Positions 22,382-33,987 of a stretch of DNA of 64,000 nucleotides are shown one piece after another. The DNA comes from Taiwanofungus camphoratus. Taxonomy: Eukaryota; Basidiomycota; Agaricomycetes; Polyporales; Taiwanofungaceae. A program made the translations under genes and the position numbers. The stretch is taken from assembly GCA_003999685.1 (NCBI GenBank), contig CP021220.1, forward strand, positions 2,790,001-2,854,000, given 5' to 3'. Positions within the stretch are counted from its first letter, which is position 1. The number at the start of each line of letters is the position of its first letter. A model generated the notes under the pieces. The model was not told the origin of the DNA. It saw only the letters and a list, made by a program, of their open reading frames with translations, and ran no database searches.

Positions 22382-24138
22382 TGATGAGTCCTGTGGCCTC
22401 CTGGGCCCCGAATCGCAATTTTAGAAGCTCTCCTATCCCCTAACAGACCATCCTATGACTCTTCTACAGCCTATAACAGGTGGGATAGGTTCCTATAATG
22501 TTCCTAACACCTCCTTTCCTTCCTAAACCCTTCTAACACCCTATAAAGTCCTGCAAAGTCACACGAGGTGTTACGAGGTTTCGAACGCTAGCCACAAAGT
22601 CCCTAACTCCTGCTAAGTCCACTATCGGACACTGCCGGCCCTCCCATACTGTTCTATTGAATCTAGGTCCCAGCTACTATGTCACTCATTCCGGGTTTAG
22701 CTAGGAAGTCTTAGCTAAGGCTCTCTTGTGATTGCAGCCACCTCCGATAGGCTCCAAAATGGTCCGAAGTTCTGAAGGCTGGACTTGAGAAGCCTTGCAC
22801 ACCCCATGGGTCTCGATCCTATGCCATAAGGTCCTCCTATGGCACATCCATATGATCCTCCACCCATTTAGGACACCTCCTACCCTGATTAGGCCAAGTC
22901 CCGCTGCTAGAAACTTTGTACGCTCTTAGCCCACTAAGATAGTTGATCACGGTGCATGGCTGCTCTCAGATAGTCATCCCGCCCTCATGGATGGACTTGG
23001 TCACTTTCCTACCGTACATAGTTCCCCTGTTTCAGTTCCTATTTAGTTCCTATTCTCCTCATGTTCACTTTGGAGCCCATGCGCTGTAGCACACATTTCA
23101 GACTCATAAGGATCACTTCGCGCAAGAATAGTTCATCTCATGCTCCCCTATTTAGTCAGAGGTAGTTTACTATGTACGACAGAGACCCCTCAGTGCACGC
23201 TTCTCTCTCTGGAATACAAGTTCCCCTGTAGCTCCGATCTCAGGAAAGCTTCGCGAGTACAACCTTAGGAACGGTCCTAAGGCCCCTAAGTCTCCACCCC
23301 AGCTCCATTTCAGTACCTTTGAACTACGTCTACGCTCGCGATATATCTACGAACCACATCTATGCTTCCCGAACTACACACTACGATCCACGAAGTCGCC
23401 GTGACTTCGCACCCTTCAGCACCTCTTATAGCATCTATCCGGTGGGCCTCCGCCTTAGTTATACCCTTAGGCTCACGTTGTGTCATCCCTATGTCCTACG
23501 AATAACCCTACGACCCTTCTATAGCCTTCATTTCAGATCATAGTACATCTCCCTATGCCCTCGTACTCTCCGACCTACGCCTCGAAGTCAACAAACACTT
23601 CAGAGCTTCCAGCAACCTCATTCTCCCATTCTTATTCCAAGTATTAGCTCTCTGAACCATCTGACCTCTTCTACAGGTCTCCTACGCTAGCCAAATCTTG
23701 CCCACCTCGCTCTAACAAACCTCTAAGCCTTACGCCCTTTAGTTAACTCTAGTTAAAGACTTTGCAGCAGTCTTGTACCCTCTGCCGCTTAGTTGAAGCT
23801 ATATTCCATTGGCTTATTGTCCCCTAACTCCATACAGCCTACAAAGTCAGCTCGTGCGCTTTAGTTAAAACCTCGAAGGACTTTGCAGAACATCAAAGGA
23901 CTTCGCGCACTTCGGAGGGCCTTACAAGGTCTTAGGGATCGTCTAGCACTTAGGAACAAGATCCTGTCGTGCAGGACCCTTGGCCCCTTACTCCCTCACT
24001 TACAAAAAACAAGACATACAGGTTTCCCGGTATCATACAGGTTGTAGCTCCTCCCCTCACTTCTCCACAGTACACACACTACCTCCTAGCCACGTTGCGG
24101 AGCACTCCCTAGGTACCTGGGTCCCCTAGGTCATATCA
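22382..24138 (-). repeat. R repeat copy 3 (reverse orientation, complete)
   Basis: A full 1757-bp copy from TGATATGACC (at 24138, minus strand) to GGACTCATCA. It is inserted into the C-type LTR fragment and duplicates ACGG (22378-22381, 24139-24142). Together with R2 it forms a large inverted repeat around a 430-bp spacer. Confidence 0.8.
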
Positions 24139-24164
24139 ACGGTCGTTGATACCAGCTTGTATCA
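24139..24164 (+). repeat. C-family LTR fragment, right end
   Basis: The last 26 bases of the interrupted C-type LTR, ending CAGCTTGTATCA and identical to the C terminus apart from the first base or two. Confidence 0.75.
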
Positions 24165-25935
24165 ATGGGACAGTACCATGGCCGGCCAACCTGTTGCAAC
24201 GGTGATACGACCTAGGGGACCCTGGTACCTAGGGAGTGCTCCGCAACGTGGCTGGGGGTAGTGTGATAACTGTGAGGGTGTGAGGGTAGGAGCTACAACC
24301 TGTATGATACCGGGAAACCTGTGTGTCTTGTTTTTGTAAGTAGGGGAGTAAGGGGTCAAGGGTCCTGCACAACAGGATCTTGTTCCTAAGTGCTATACTA
24401 TCCCTAAGGCTTTGCGAGGCCCTCCGAAGTACGCGAAGTTCTTCGAGGTTTTGCGAAGTCCTTCGAAGTTTTAGCTAAATCGCGCGAGCTGACTTCGTAG
24501 ATGCTGCGAAGTCCTTCTGGTTAGAGTTAGCTAAAGGGCGTAAGGTTTTGGAGTTTGTTAGAGCGAAGTGGGCGAGGTTTGGCTAGCGTAGGAGACCTGT
24601 AAGAGAGGTCGGAGAGTTCGAGGGCGTAGGGAGATGTACTATAGCCTGTAACTAAGGCTATGGGCGAGTTGTAGGGCTATTCGTAGGACGTAGGGATAAC
24701 GCAACGTGAGCCTAAGGGTATAACTAAGGCGGAGGCCCACCGGATAGGTGCTATAAGAGGTGCCGAAGGGTGTGAAGTCACGGCAACTTTCGTAGATCGT
24801 AGTGCGTAGTTCGGGAAGCGTAGACGTGGTTCGTAGATATATCGTGAGCGTAGACGTAGTTCAAAGGTACTGAAACGAAGCTGGGGTGGAGACTTAGGGA
24901 CCTTAGGACCGTTCCTAAGGTTGTACTCGCGGCGCTTTCCTGAGATCGGAGCTACAGGGGAACTGATATTCCAAAGAGAGAAGCGTGCACTGAGGGGTCT
25001 CTCTCGTACATAGTAAACTACCTCTGACTAAATAGGGGAGCGTGAGGTGAACTAATCTTGCGCGAAGTGATCCTTACGAGTCCGAAATGTGTACTAAAAC
25101 GCATGGACTCCGAAGTGAACACGAGGGGGATAGGAACTAATTAGGAACTGAAACAGGGGAACTACGAATGGTAGAAAGGTGACCAACTTCATTCACGAGG
25201 GTGGGATGACTATCCGAGAGCAGCCATGCGCCGTGATCACCTATCTTAGCGGGCTAAGAGCGCACAAAGTTCTTAGCAGCGGGACTTGGCCTAATCAGGG
25301 CAGGAGGTGTCCTAACTGGGTGGAGGGTCATGTGGGTACGCCCTAGGATGACCTTATGGCATAGGCTCGAGACCCATGGGGGTGCACAAGGCTTCCTAAG
25401 TCCAGCTTCCGGAACTTCGGACCGTGTCGGAGCCTATCGGAGGTAACTGCAATCACAAGAGCTAGGAGAGACTTAGCTAAGACTTCTTAGCTAAGCCCGG
25501 GATGAGTGACGTAGTAGATAGGACCTAGATCCAATGGAACAGTATGGGAGGGCCGGCAGTGTCCGATAGTGGACTTAGCAGGAGTTAGGGACTTCGCATC
25601 TAGCATTCGAAATCTCGTAGCACCTCGTGTGACTTCGCAAGACTTCGTAGGGTGTTAGGAGGGTTTAGGAAAGAGAGGGGGCGTTAGGAATATTATAGAA
25701 ACCTATCCCTCCTGTCGTAGGATGTAGGAGAGTCTTAGAGTGGTCGGTTGGGGGATCAGAAAGCTCCTAAAATCGCGATTCGGGGCCCAGGAGGCTACGG
25801 GACTCATCAACGGGATAGTGTCATCCCTGGCCGACCCATTGCAATGGGATCCTTCCATGGCCAGCTGACCCATTGCAACAGGATGGGTCCATGGCCGGCC
25901 GACCCATTGCAACAGGGCTTGTTTCAATGGTCGGC
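24165..25935. repeat. About 34-bp minisatellite interrupted by R copy 4
   Basis: Units of the form GGGAT(N)TCCATGGCCGGCCGACCCATTGCAAC occur once at 24165-24202 and about four times at 25810-25935. R4 sits between them. The array therefore existed before R4 inserted. Confidence 0.7.
24203..25809 (+). repeat. R repeat copy 4 (complete, best preserved)
   Basis: 1607 bp from TGATACGACCTAGG to GGGACTCATCA with the flanking duplication ACGG (24199-24202, 25810-25813). It has no open frame of note, no TIR longer than about 4 bases and no poly-A tail. CTTCGAAGT-type short palindromes are frequent near its 5' third. It could be a large solo LTR or another non-autonomous element. Confidence 0.8.
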
Positions 25936-25936
25936 T

Positions 25937-26135
25937 GACATCAGATGGCCCATTCACAACGGGCCAAACTCAGTGTTTATTGGCCCATTGCAACGGGGTT
26001 TTTCACTGGATGGGCTCTCTAACTGGCCATGTTCCAATAGTTGTTTGATGTCAGATGGCCTGTTCACAATGGGCAAAACTCAGTGTTTATTGGCCCATTG
26101 CAACAGGGTTTTTCACTGGATGGGCTCTGAGTGGT
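25937..26135. repeat. About 110-bp direct duplication
   Basis: Two tandem units with a period of about 110 bp share the segments AAACTCAGTGTTTATTGGCC and TTTTTCACTGGATGGGCTCT. They adjoin the 34-bp minisatellite and contain its CCCATTGCAAC motif, so they are probably part of the same evolving array. Confidence 0.7.
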
Positions 26136-26455
26136 TGCAGAGCTATTCATGATCTGCCAAAAATTTTGCACTATGCATGAATCCATAGTACTGTATATAC
26201 CATTGCAGTAAGGTATATCTATGGTGACAGTAAAGCTGACAATATATGACTAGGATAGTACTTTAGAGAGCCATGGTCCCGGTTGAGAGGAAGGAACGTA
26301 AGCTGTAACACATGTCTACGAAGATGTACGATGTACAAGGGTGCAAGGACAATATAAGGCTGGATAACAAATCAATAACGAACGCGAGCAAACAAAGAAT
26401 CATGCCAATAACTCGGTCGGCGCCCAAACGATCCTGGCCTTGTGAATGATCGAGG

Positions 26456-27065
26456 TCAGTTGCAATCGCCATATGCACGCAGACACTGTAGCCTGCGCCG
26501 CACTATAAAAGCCAAATCCTTCCATGGGGATGGCATGGCCTTACTGTCACTCTGAAACTTGAAAGAAGACAATAGTAGAAGCGTACTATTACCGATTCCA
26601 CAAGTCCCATCCGCCTTACCCGCTCGATGATCGATGGGGTTGGAGTCTGCAACTCCGAGTCCGAATAGACATTTGCGAGATTTGAGAGTGCTTCTTCCTC
26701 TGCGGGATCTTCTACGACGACAGACTGCCCGAACATGTATGAGCGCGGCACATCGCGCGTAAGTCAGCGAGCTTACCAAACTCAAGCTCGGTCTACCCGG
26801 GACGCTGTCATATCGCAAATCGATGGTTTGCTGTCGAGGCACTAGCATGAACCATCTCGATCCCGAGATATCTCGCTGCCCTCCTTACCATCAGATCCAC
26901 CGTCTGCCCGGGACGCTTTTGCCTGCTATAGGGATGGTACCTCTCGCTGTAAGAGTGACGATAGCTGGGCAAGCGAAGCGAGCAGCCTGAAGTCGCTTGA
27001 GGGGTTGCGCCATCGTTGGTTGGTTGTTCGGTGATGATGCGGTCTGCCGGCGTGGTGCCGTGCAT
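26456..27065 (-). CDS. Hypothetical spliced host gene, 4 exons
   Basis: Exons on the minus strand at 27065-26889, 26830-26777, 26724-26620 and 26551-26456 give 143 residues. All three introns are 47-69 bp with GT-AG ends (GTAAGG, GTAAGC, GTAAGG donors) and all are phase 0, which is unlikely by chance. The protein is basic at the N-terminus, has an acidic VVVEDPAEEEALSNL segment in exon 3 and ends with a PSPWKDLAF segment. I do not recognise a domain. The start ATG is the first in frame, and a longer 5' exon cannot be excluded. The distance from the repeat block and the normal intron structure suggest a real host gene of unknown role. Confidence 0.5.
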
Positions 27066-29152
27066 GTGTAGATTAGACTAGACAAGCGAAGGAGAAAGCG
27101 ATGATAGCAATATGAGAACTAGAGAGCGATTGTGTGTTTGAGAGCAAGTACTAGAAAAGTTGAAGGAAAGGCAGTGTAGAGATAGGCAATCCGGACAGTT
27201 GTCCAAGTCGTCCATCAAGCGTGAAGCTGGCAGTAGTGCGGAGTTGTCTCCTTTTGAGCAAAGCGGGAACGACAGACGCTGGCGTGCAATTTTTGAGCCT
27301 GCGAGGTCGAAGACCGCATATTACGTCCGGTTGCATACATCTTTCAGATTCATTCAGCACCGATCTGATAAATAAACGTGCGTTAGCAAGTTTGCCATGA
27401 AGAACGGATCGTGTTCATCCACTGAGATCAGTCGCTAGTGGACCTTAATTTGCGTCTAGAGGTAGCTATGGAGCCTGCTCATCGAGGTAACATCAGGACA
27501 TCAGGTCCACTGACTATACAACCCGATCCCTGCAGCATAATGGACGGAAATCTTTCCCAAAAGCTGCGATCATGCTCGGGGTATGGCAACCCCCACCGCG
27601 GCATAGTCCATGTCTGTGAACCACATATGTTTGGAGGACCATCAGCCAGACTGCTGTCAATGCTGACTCTGCTCGCATGATCTGATATATATCTTGGTTT
27701 CAATGCAATATGATCCATGATTGCACACTATGCAACCAAGCATGTAACTGTGATGTATGTCGTTGCTGCATCGCTGAGCACTTCTGACAAATTACGTCCT
27801 AGTAGCAAAGCTCGTTGGCATGAGCTAAATGTGACATACTTGTCACGTCATCCGGCTGCCTCGAAGTTGCCGCGAAAAGTAAAGATGGTCCAAACCATGG
27901 AGTCTGGCAGCTGATGGGCAAGGCATAATAGCTTTCATTATGATAAGGTTGGATTACCCAACCGCGAGCCTGCCCGCGATCGTGCAGATGGTCGTGGGGG
28001 TGGGGGAACTAACAGAAGCGCCACGATCAGTGTGATGTAGATGAACGACGCTCACCTTTGCGTTCTCCCTCCGACCAAGAGTACGTGAATTGAACTTGCG
28101 ATGACCAAATTCAGCTCAAGAAGGGATGGACCAACACTGTGCCCATGTGAGGATAATTGCCCAAGCCACCATGAGGATGGACGATGGGGAGGCAGTTCTT
28201 CACCTGTGCCTCTCGCCATGCCTCGTGAGGGTTACATCGAAGACATATATGGCCTGCAGGACGTCAAGAGACAAAAAATGAAGAGACGAAAAATGGCGCT
28301 TAGTACCAGTTGGGGTCCCTATTCGTGACAAGATGTCCTCATTAATCCTATCGAGGTCAGTATCTGGAAGCGAACATAGGTAGAAAAAATCATAGCACCG
28401 GAACAAGTTGCGCCTTGAGCTGTCCGTTTACAGTGGTCATAGTAAAAACCGAATGTGAGTAACTTCACCGTTAGAATCCCGCCCAGCCCCATATTTGTCC
28501 AGTCGTCGATCAGTTGTCCAGGTGGATCCGGCCACATCGGCACGGCTCATCCTTGAATTATTCCCACTTTTGCTTACTGCGTCCTCCACACTGCAGCAAC
28601 AGAATGTATCTTCTATACCCTACAAAATACCTATGCTTGGGTGCATACACGAACCTCTCCTGCAGCCCTGCCAACTGAAATGTGGCCCTCGCTACCTTCA
28701 CAGGCGTAATTCTCTTTCCAGCCCCACACCGGTTTCTCAAGGCCTTGTCAACATTCTCCAAACCTAGTTACTTTGGCCACGGCGCTTTTACCGCGCGTAC
28801 AGAAAATCTTCAGTCGTCCGTTGAAGTCCGTGATCATATTGTCACCATTCTGCATTCGCCACATCTCTGCCAGTGGGGCTGCTCGTCTCTCAGTCCTTTG
28901 CAAATGACCTACCCCGTCGTCCGTTCAGGTCATCTCTCACGTCCTACTTGATCTCAGGCTTGAAATAGGTTGACTCGTATATGTCTCGACGTGTAAACTT
29001 CCTAGCATGAAAGTCTGATCCTGTCTTGCTGAACAATGGCGATCCTCTGGACCCTCAAAGCGAATGGTTTCCGATTTCGCTCCTCACAAGCTCTGCCAGG
29101 GCATTCTACAGGAAGTTTGAAGCCGTATGTACTCTCAAAGCTCGAAGCACGA
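27066..29152. other. No gene recognised
   Basis: Many short open frames on both strands, none with a motif or a consistent splice pattern that I can follow. Base composition resembles the flanking host DNA and there is no similarity to the repeats in this window. It is probably intergenic DNA or decayed genes. Confidence 0.4.
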
Positions 29153-29695
29153 TTATTGCATTTTGATCTTGGGATCGTCGCACTTCACTTCGTAGTGAGT
29201 CCTTTATTTTCTGTACCCCTTCGTTATAACAGTGACTTGTGTATGCATCAAAAGAGACTTACAACTGCATCCGCCCATGGTCAAATCTTTCAACCAATGC
29301 TGTTGTCATCATGATGTTCACTCGAGCAATCGGATCTGCGCTGGTTCCCACCTGCATAATGTCATTATGTACATATGTATGAGATGCTGAAGCATTTGCG
29401 ACCACACCTCATCATATACTCTGACCGCACGACGAATCTGCGGAAATCAAGGCACAAGTAAGCACTAGATACGCTCCCATTGTATTTAAATTATCCTTCA
29501 TCTCACGTTCAACCGCAAGTAAAATCTCATTGGCAAGGATTCGCAACGTAGAGTCAGTTCCGTTCGATATTACAATAGTGCAATCACAATCTGTCGTGTG
29601 CCTCCGTGCAGTTAGCCCTGAAGCGCCAGATCCCAGCGCCTGCCTCGGAGATTACCAAGATCACTGTCCCGTGAGCGACCTACGTCCACTCGCAT
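29153..29695 (-). CDS. Possible small spliced gene, function unknown
   Basis: A five-exon minus-strand model (29695-29684, 29639-29514, 29437-29408, 29351-29263, 29201-29153) stays in frame to a TAA and gives 101 residues. It includes the segments LRILANEILLA, RRAVRVYDEVGTSADPIARV and MMTTALVERFDHGRMQL. Four introns have GT-AG ends, but the donor after exon 2 (GTTGAA) is weak and the first exon has only four codons, so the 5' part may be wrong. No family is recognised. It might be the C-terminal end of a larger gene whose upstream exons lie in 29700-30300. Confidence 0.3.
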
Positions 29696-30333
29696 ATGAT
29701 CAACCGATCAACCTCTTCGACATGTAACTTATGATTCTCTATCAATCACGCCCCCCAGCACTTGTCCACTCAGAGGTGTCGGACGTAATGTCCATGGCTT
29801 CGAGCCTCCATATACTCACATGTCTGCGCAGCTGTGATCTGCATATGTGTCATTGAGGATTTGTGCCGTTGTGCAGGTGTACAGCGCTTGCCTCACACTG
29901 ACGAACGCTTTGTGGCAGCCAATGACTACTAAGAACAGATCATAACTGGCCTTGAGACCCATGCAAACCTGCAACACGCGTCTACTTCCGATGGCTAGTA
30001 AAATCCAGGCCGTAAGACCAAGAACTGGGATCCACGAACTCGTGCATCGGTAACGAATTTTGCACGGCTGCAACGCAAATGCGCCAGTGCAGGGCCTGCT
30101 AGGCCGATGACACCGCTCCCACGGATACCACACAGTGGATACCGCGCAGCAACCTCTCTTGACGAACAGTCATCTCCCATGTCATCCTAAGTCGTTCATC
30201 ATCGATATGCCAACCAAGCAACGCATGGTCCATGAAGTAAATAGAACTGAGTGGTACAAGAGTACACAATGAATCAAGCAGACGTGATCGCGCAAGTTCC
30301 TTTCACGCCTATCAGGCTTTGAATGACCCAATA
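29696..30333. other. No gene recognised
   Basis: Two overlapping minus-strand frames (29816-30133 and 29995-30180) look mildly protein-like, with a hydrophobic stretch, but I cannot connect them with splice sites or a family. The region may include upstream exons of the possible gene at 29153-29695. Confidence 0.35.
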
Positions 30334-31278
30334 TCACATAAATTTAGACGCCTGATGAGGTTTTGCTCAGACAATTCCATTACTTAACGATGTCGTGACC
30401 ACATACCAAGCCCATGAGCCCACCGAGCCCACCACTGTTACTGCCGCCAACAGTCCCGCTGGATTTCGACTGAACGAGGAGCTTCATAACAGTGATAGCG
30501 GCGCCATTGATAGCATCCTGCTTGTTGCCAGAAGCTGCGCCACCCGACTGGTCGAACAGCTTAGAAGCCTCCGCCATCGCAAAGCTAATAAGGTCGGATT
30601 GCGACCCGGAGCCACCGCCGCTGCCAGAGGTGAATTTCTTAAGTACCTGGAAGAGCGCAGTTAAGAACTCATCAGAAGCAACACCATCGAGCACAATACC
30701 TGCATGGCAGCTGCGCTACCCATCGAGCCGGCGCTGAGGTTGCCCGAGTTGCCCTCCTGATAGGCCTGTCTGTGCGCATCCTGGACATGCTGCTCGTCGA
30801 TTGGTTGCTCGTGTTCGGCCTAGTAAGACAAAAGGGTCAGACACGCTACGGTCGGGTGAGCAGACAGCAAACCGTGTTATGCTGGACGTAGCCGATGGCA
30901 CTCGAGTACATCGAGCTTTCGCCGGATCCTTGTTGGCTAGCGGTATTAACCACGTCGTCGTGGTTGACTGCATGAATCGATCAGAACTGCGGTGTATCCG
31001 CCGGCGTACAAAGGGCATAAGCGTACATTGAGGGCGACCATATTGCGGTTGGCCACCTCCACCGGAATGGTGGGGAGAATTGTATTCCTGCCCACCAGTC
31101 TTAGAAACATTTGCTAGAAACGATATTTCAGGTTACATCACCGGGAGAATCTCTGTGCTTACATTGAGACCGTTCGTAGGCTTCGAACCCTTCCTTTGCT
31201 AAATTCATGAAGGAATCCTTTCAATCCAACAATACATGAGTAATACTAACATACACAGATATATTGTGTACGCACCAT
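30334..31278 (-). CDS. DUF7721 / 'beta-flanking protein'-type host gene, 7 exons
   Basis: The minus-strand model has exons 31278-31276, 31217-31163, 31113-31027, 30967-30873, 30819-30700, 30646-30407 and 30351-30334. All junctions are GT-AG and in phase, and it gives 205 residues. The protein begins MDSFMNLAKEGFEAYE, has a Gly/Gln-rich linker, and then the conserved core: QEGNSGNLSAGSMGSAAAMQ, AMAEASKLFDQSGGAASGNK and a C-terminal Gly-rich GGLGGLMGL-ASKFM. This pattern belongs to a protein widespread in basidiomycetes and other fungi, annotated as DUF7721 or beta-flanking protein; its biochemical role is not established. The first coding exon is only the ATG and the last encodes only ASKFM plus stop. 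The gene diverges from the MFS transporter across 348 bp. Confidence 0.85.
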
Positions 31279-31626
31279 GGCGTGTAATGAGCGGCCGATT
31301 GTAGTAAAAGTGTATGAGTGCCGTGTGCGATTTGGAGTTGTGCACAGCGGCGCCGGCGATTCTTAGTTACTGGCGTCTATCAACTCCGGGAAAGTCGCAT
31401 TCATCACGTGCTTCGGAAGCAGGTGGAGACTGTCATCGACCATGAGTGCCGAGTGCGGCCGTGCTTCACGGAACGACAAGCTGGACTGCGAGGAGCTTGT
31501 GCCGCCTTCCCTTCAGGGGGACGTTACTGTCCAGAACTGACAAACTCACTCCCAATATTAGCGCCGGTATACTATATAAAAGGTGGGTGCATGTCAAAAT
31601 GTGTCTCCATCACTCATAGGATACCC
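31279..31626. promoter_or_regulatory. Shared intergenic promoter region with a TATA box
   Basis: A 348-bp gap between the divergent DUF7721-type gene and the MFS gene. TATATAAA at 31573-31580 lies about 47 bp upstream of the MFS ATG and reads in its direction. The frame upstream of that ATG is open, but the TATA box falls inside it, so 31627 is the likely start. I see no obvious TATA for the minus-strand gene. Confidence 0.55.
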
Positions 31627-33918
31627 ATGGCGTCCCACATTGAACCGCAGCGAAATGTTTCCAACGAGTCTACTTTGTACCTGGGAGGACCTTCGCCGAG
31701 AACAGGCAGTCCACACCTTGAGAACTCGCCTCCCCAAGATCGTATTGAGAAAGCACCTTTGCCTCAGGCTGACGATGCCATTATAGTAGACTGGGATGGT
31801 CCCAACGATCCAGAAAATCCAAGAAAGTCAGTCAGCGAAATTTATTAAGTGTCCCATCGAACTCATATACTCTCCTCCATAGTTGGCCCCTTCGTAAGAA
31901 ATGGGCCGCGGCTGCAACAGTATCCGCTTTCACATTCATTTCTCCCGTTTCTTCATCCATGGTCGCACCAGCCGCCTTTCAAATAGCCGAGGAATTTCAC
32001 ATTACAAGCAGCGTTGAGATTTCTCTCACCATTTCCGTCTTCGTTCTTGCATACGGTGAGGATCGTACTTTCTTCGCGATTGTGCTGTGTCATATTGATA
32101 TCAATGATTACTCACAGCTATTGGCCCCCTATTTCTTGGACCTTTGAGCGAGATTTATGGAAGGGTGATAGTACTGCAACTGAGTAACGCTTGGTACTCA
32201 GGTACGTTGAATACTACTTCGCCGCATATACATTGTATTGATGCCCTCTTCATCGCCACTAGCGTGGAATCTGGGGTGCGGATTTGCGCAGAACAAGGCA
32301 CAACTCATCGCGTTTCGTTTTTTGGCTGGTCTAGGGGGGAGCGCTCCTCTTGCTGTATGTATGCTCTCAAAGCTGTCCATGCTTAGCATTCACACTACGT
32401 CCATTTGTCCGTAGACAGGTGGTGCTGTGCTCAGTGACATGTGGACACCGGAAAACCGTGGACAAGCTATCGCGATATATTCTTTGGCTCCCCTTCTAGG
32501 CCCGGTTATCGGTCCCATTGCTGGCGGCTGGATTGCGGAGAAGTCCACCTGGCGCTGGGTATTTCGAGCCACAACCATTACCGCCTGCGTGGTACAGTTT
32601 TTCGGACTGTTTCTACTGCGGGAAAGTACGTCCGCTGAGCAGAGCATTATTAATATAAGGTGACTAGAGTTGACACCCTGTTTTCACAGCATTCGCTCCC
32701 CTACTCTTGGAACGCAAGGCCAAGACGATTCAGAAGCAGATGGATGCTGAGAAAGGAGACCGCCCTGTGCGAACCGTATTCCAGACAGAGGACAGACAGT
32801 ACGTCATCATTGTCGTTTGTCATTCGAGGATGCTCACCGAAAAGAACAGCTGGAGGCAACTCTTCGCAAGATCGTTATTCCGCCCATTTGCTCTTTTCGT
32901 GCAAGAGCCAATTATTCAGCTGTTTGGTTTGTACATGGCCTTTGTGTACGGCATCACGTATCGTAAGTTGTTTGTCTCACGTTGGTCATCGTATGAACCG
33001 AAACTGATTGCTTCCTGTCTCAGTGGTTCTGACTACGATTCCTGACATCTTCACGAATATCTACCATGAGAGCCCCGGCATCGGCGGCTTGCATTACATC
33101 GCACTTGGAATTGGTATGCTTCCAATTTCACGTGAATTGGTGTATAGCTGAACGGTGGTGTCACAGCGTTAACTATCACATCTCAAATCAATTCTCGTCT
33201 CTTGGATCGCACTTATATTCGCTCTAAGGAGCGCAACGGCGGCATCGGACAGCCCGAGTTTCGATTGCGTAAGTGTCACAAAGTGTACTGAATGATTGAG
33301 AACTGACCCGACTTCACCAATAGCGACTGTGATACCGGGAACTATATGCCTTCCCATTGGACTCATCATGGCCGGTTGGGGTGCTGAAAAACATGCACCC
33401 TGGATCGTAGTGGATATAGTTGGGCTGATCGTTCCCACTAGACTTTTGCACTGTGCTTACCATGATCCCATCGCAGGGTCTCGCATTCGTTGGTGCAGGC
33501 ATTATTCTCACGTTCCAAGGAGTGCAGACCTATATCATTGATGCATTTACCAAGTATGCGGCGTCAGGTTAGTCTTTTCCGTAAGCGAGCCAAACTGTAT
33601 TGCTGACATCATTTTGGAAACTGCGCTCTTCAGCGTTGGCGGCAGTATCATTTCTCCGCTCTCTAGCTGGTTTTGGCTTCCCTCTCTTTGCGCCTGCGAT
33701 GTACGACGCGCTTGGATATGGTAAGGGTAACACTATCCTTGCTGCCTGTGGCTTTGGAATCGGATTCCCTGCGTACGTGCATTCGGCTGGGTCGAAGTCC
33801 CACAGATGCTAACTGTGCCATTCTTTTATGTATCAGGATAATGATGTTCTGGCGGTACGGAGCGAAGATTCGTGGGATGAGCCGACATGCACGCAAAGAG
33901 AAAATGACTGATTTGTAG
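31627..33918 (+). CDS. MFS transporter, DHA1-like drug:H+ antiporter, 12 exons
   Basis: Exons 31627-31826, 31883-32055, 32118-32201, 32263-32354, 32415-32625, 32690-32962, 33024-33113, 33167-33268, 33324-33418, 33477-33567, 33634-33772 and 33837-33918 join in frame to 543 residues. This is the usual length for fungal 12-TM DHA1 proteins. Diagnostic segments are the pre-TM1 NPRNWPLRKKW, the motif-A-like GPLSEIYGR after TM2, LSDMWTPENRGQAIAIYSL with the antiporter motif-C-like region GPVIGPIAGG, and the loop motif WRWVF. It would sit in the plasma or vacuolar membrane and export small hydrophobic compounds in exchange for protons; the substrate is unknown. Exon 6 may hide a 42-bp in-frame intron near 32802-32843. 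The gene appears intact. Confidence 0.85.
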
Positions 33919-33987
33919 ACCCGCCAATAGGGGGTCCTACGTTTCAGTCGACATTGCATTCGCGCAGGGGAGTTGTTGCTATAATCA

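Noticed and set aside
23319-23543. Short frame with NYVYARDISTNHIYASRTTHY, also seen at 19211-19405 and 41841-42065
   Set aside because: It is part of the R repeat. The frame is present in several copies only because the DNA is, it breaks at different places, and there is no start context or motif.
31318-31626. Possible N-terminal extension of the MFS transporter
   Set aside because: The frame is open upstream, but it contains the TATA box at 31573, and the family normally begins close to residue 1 of the start at 31627.
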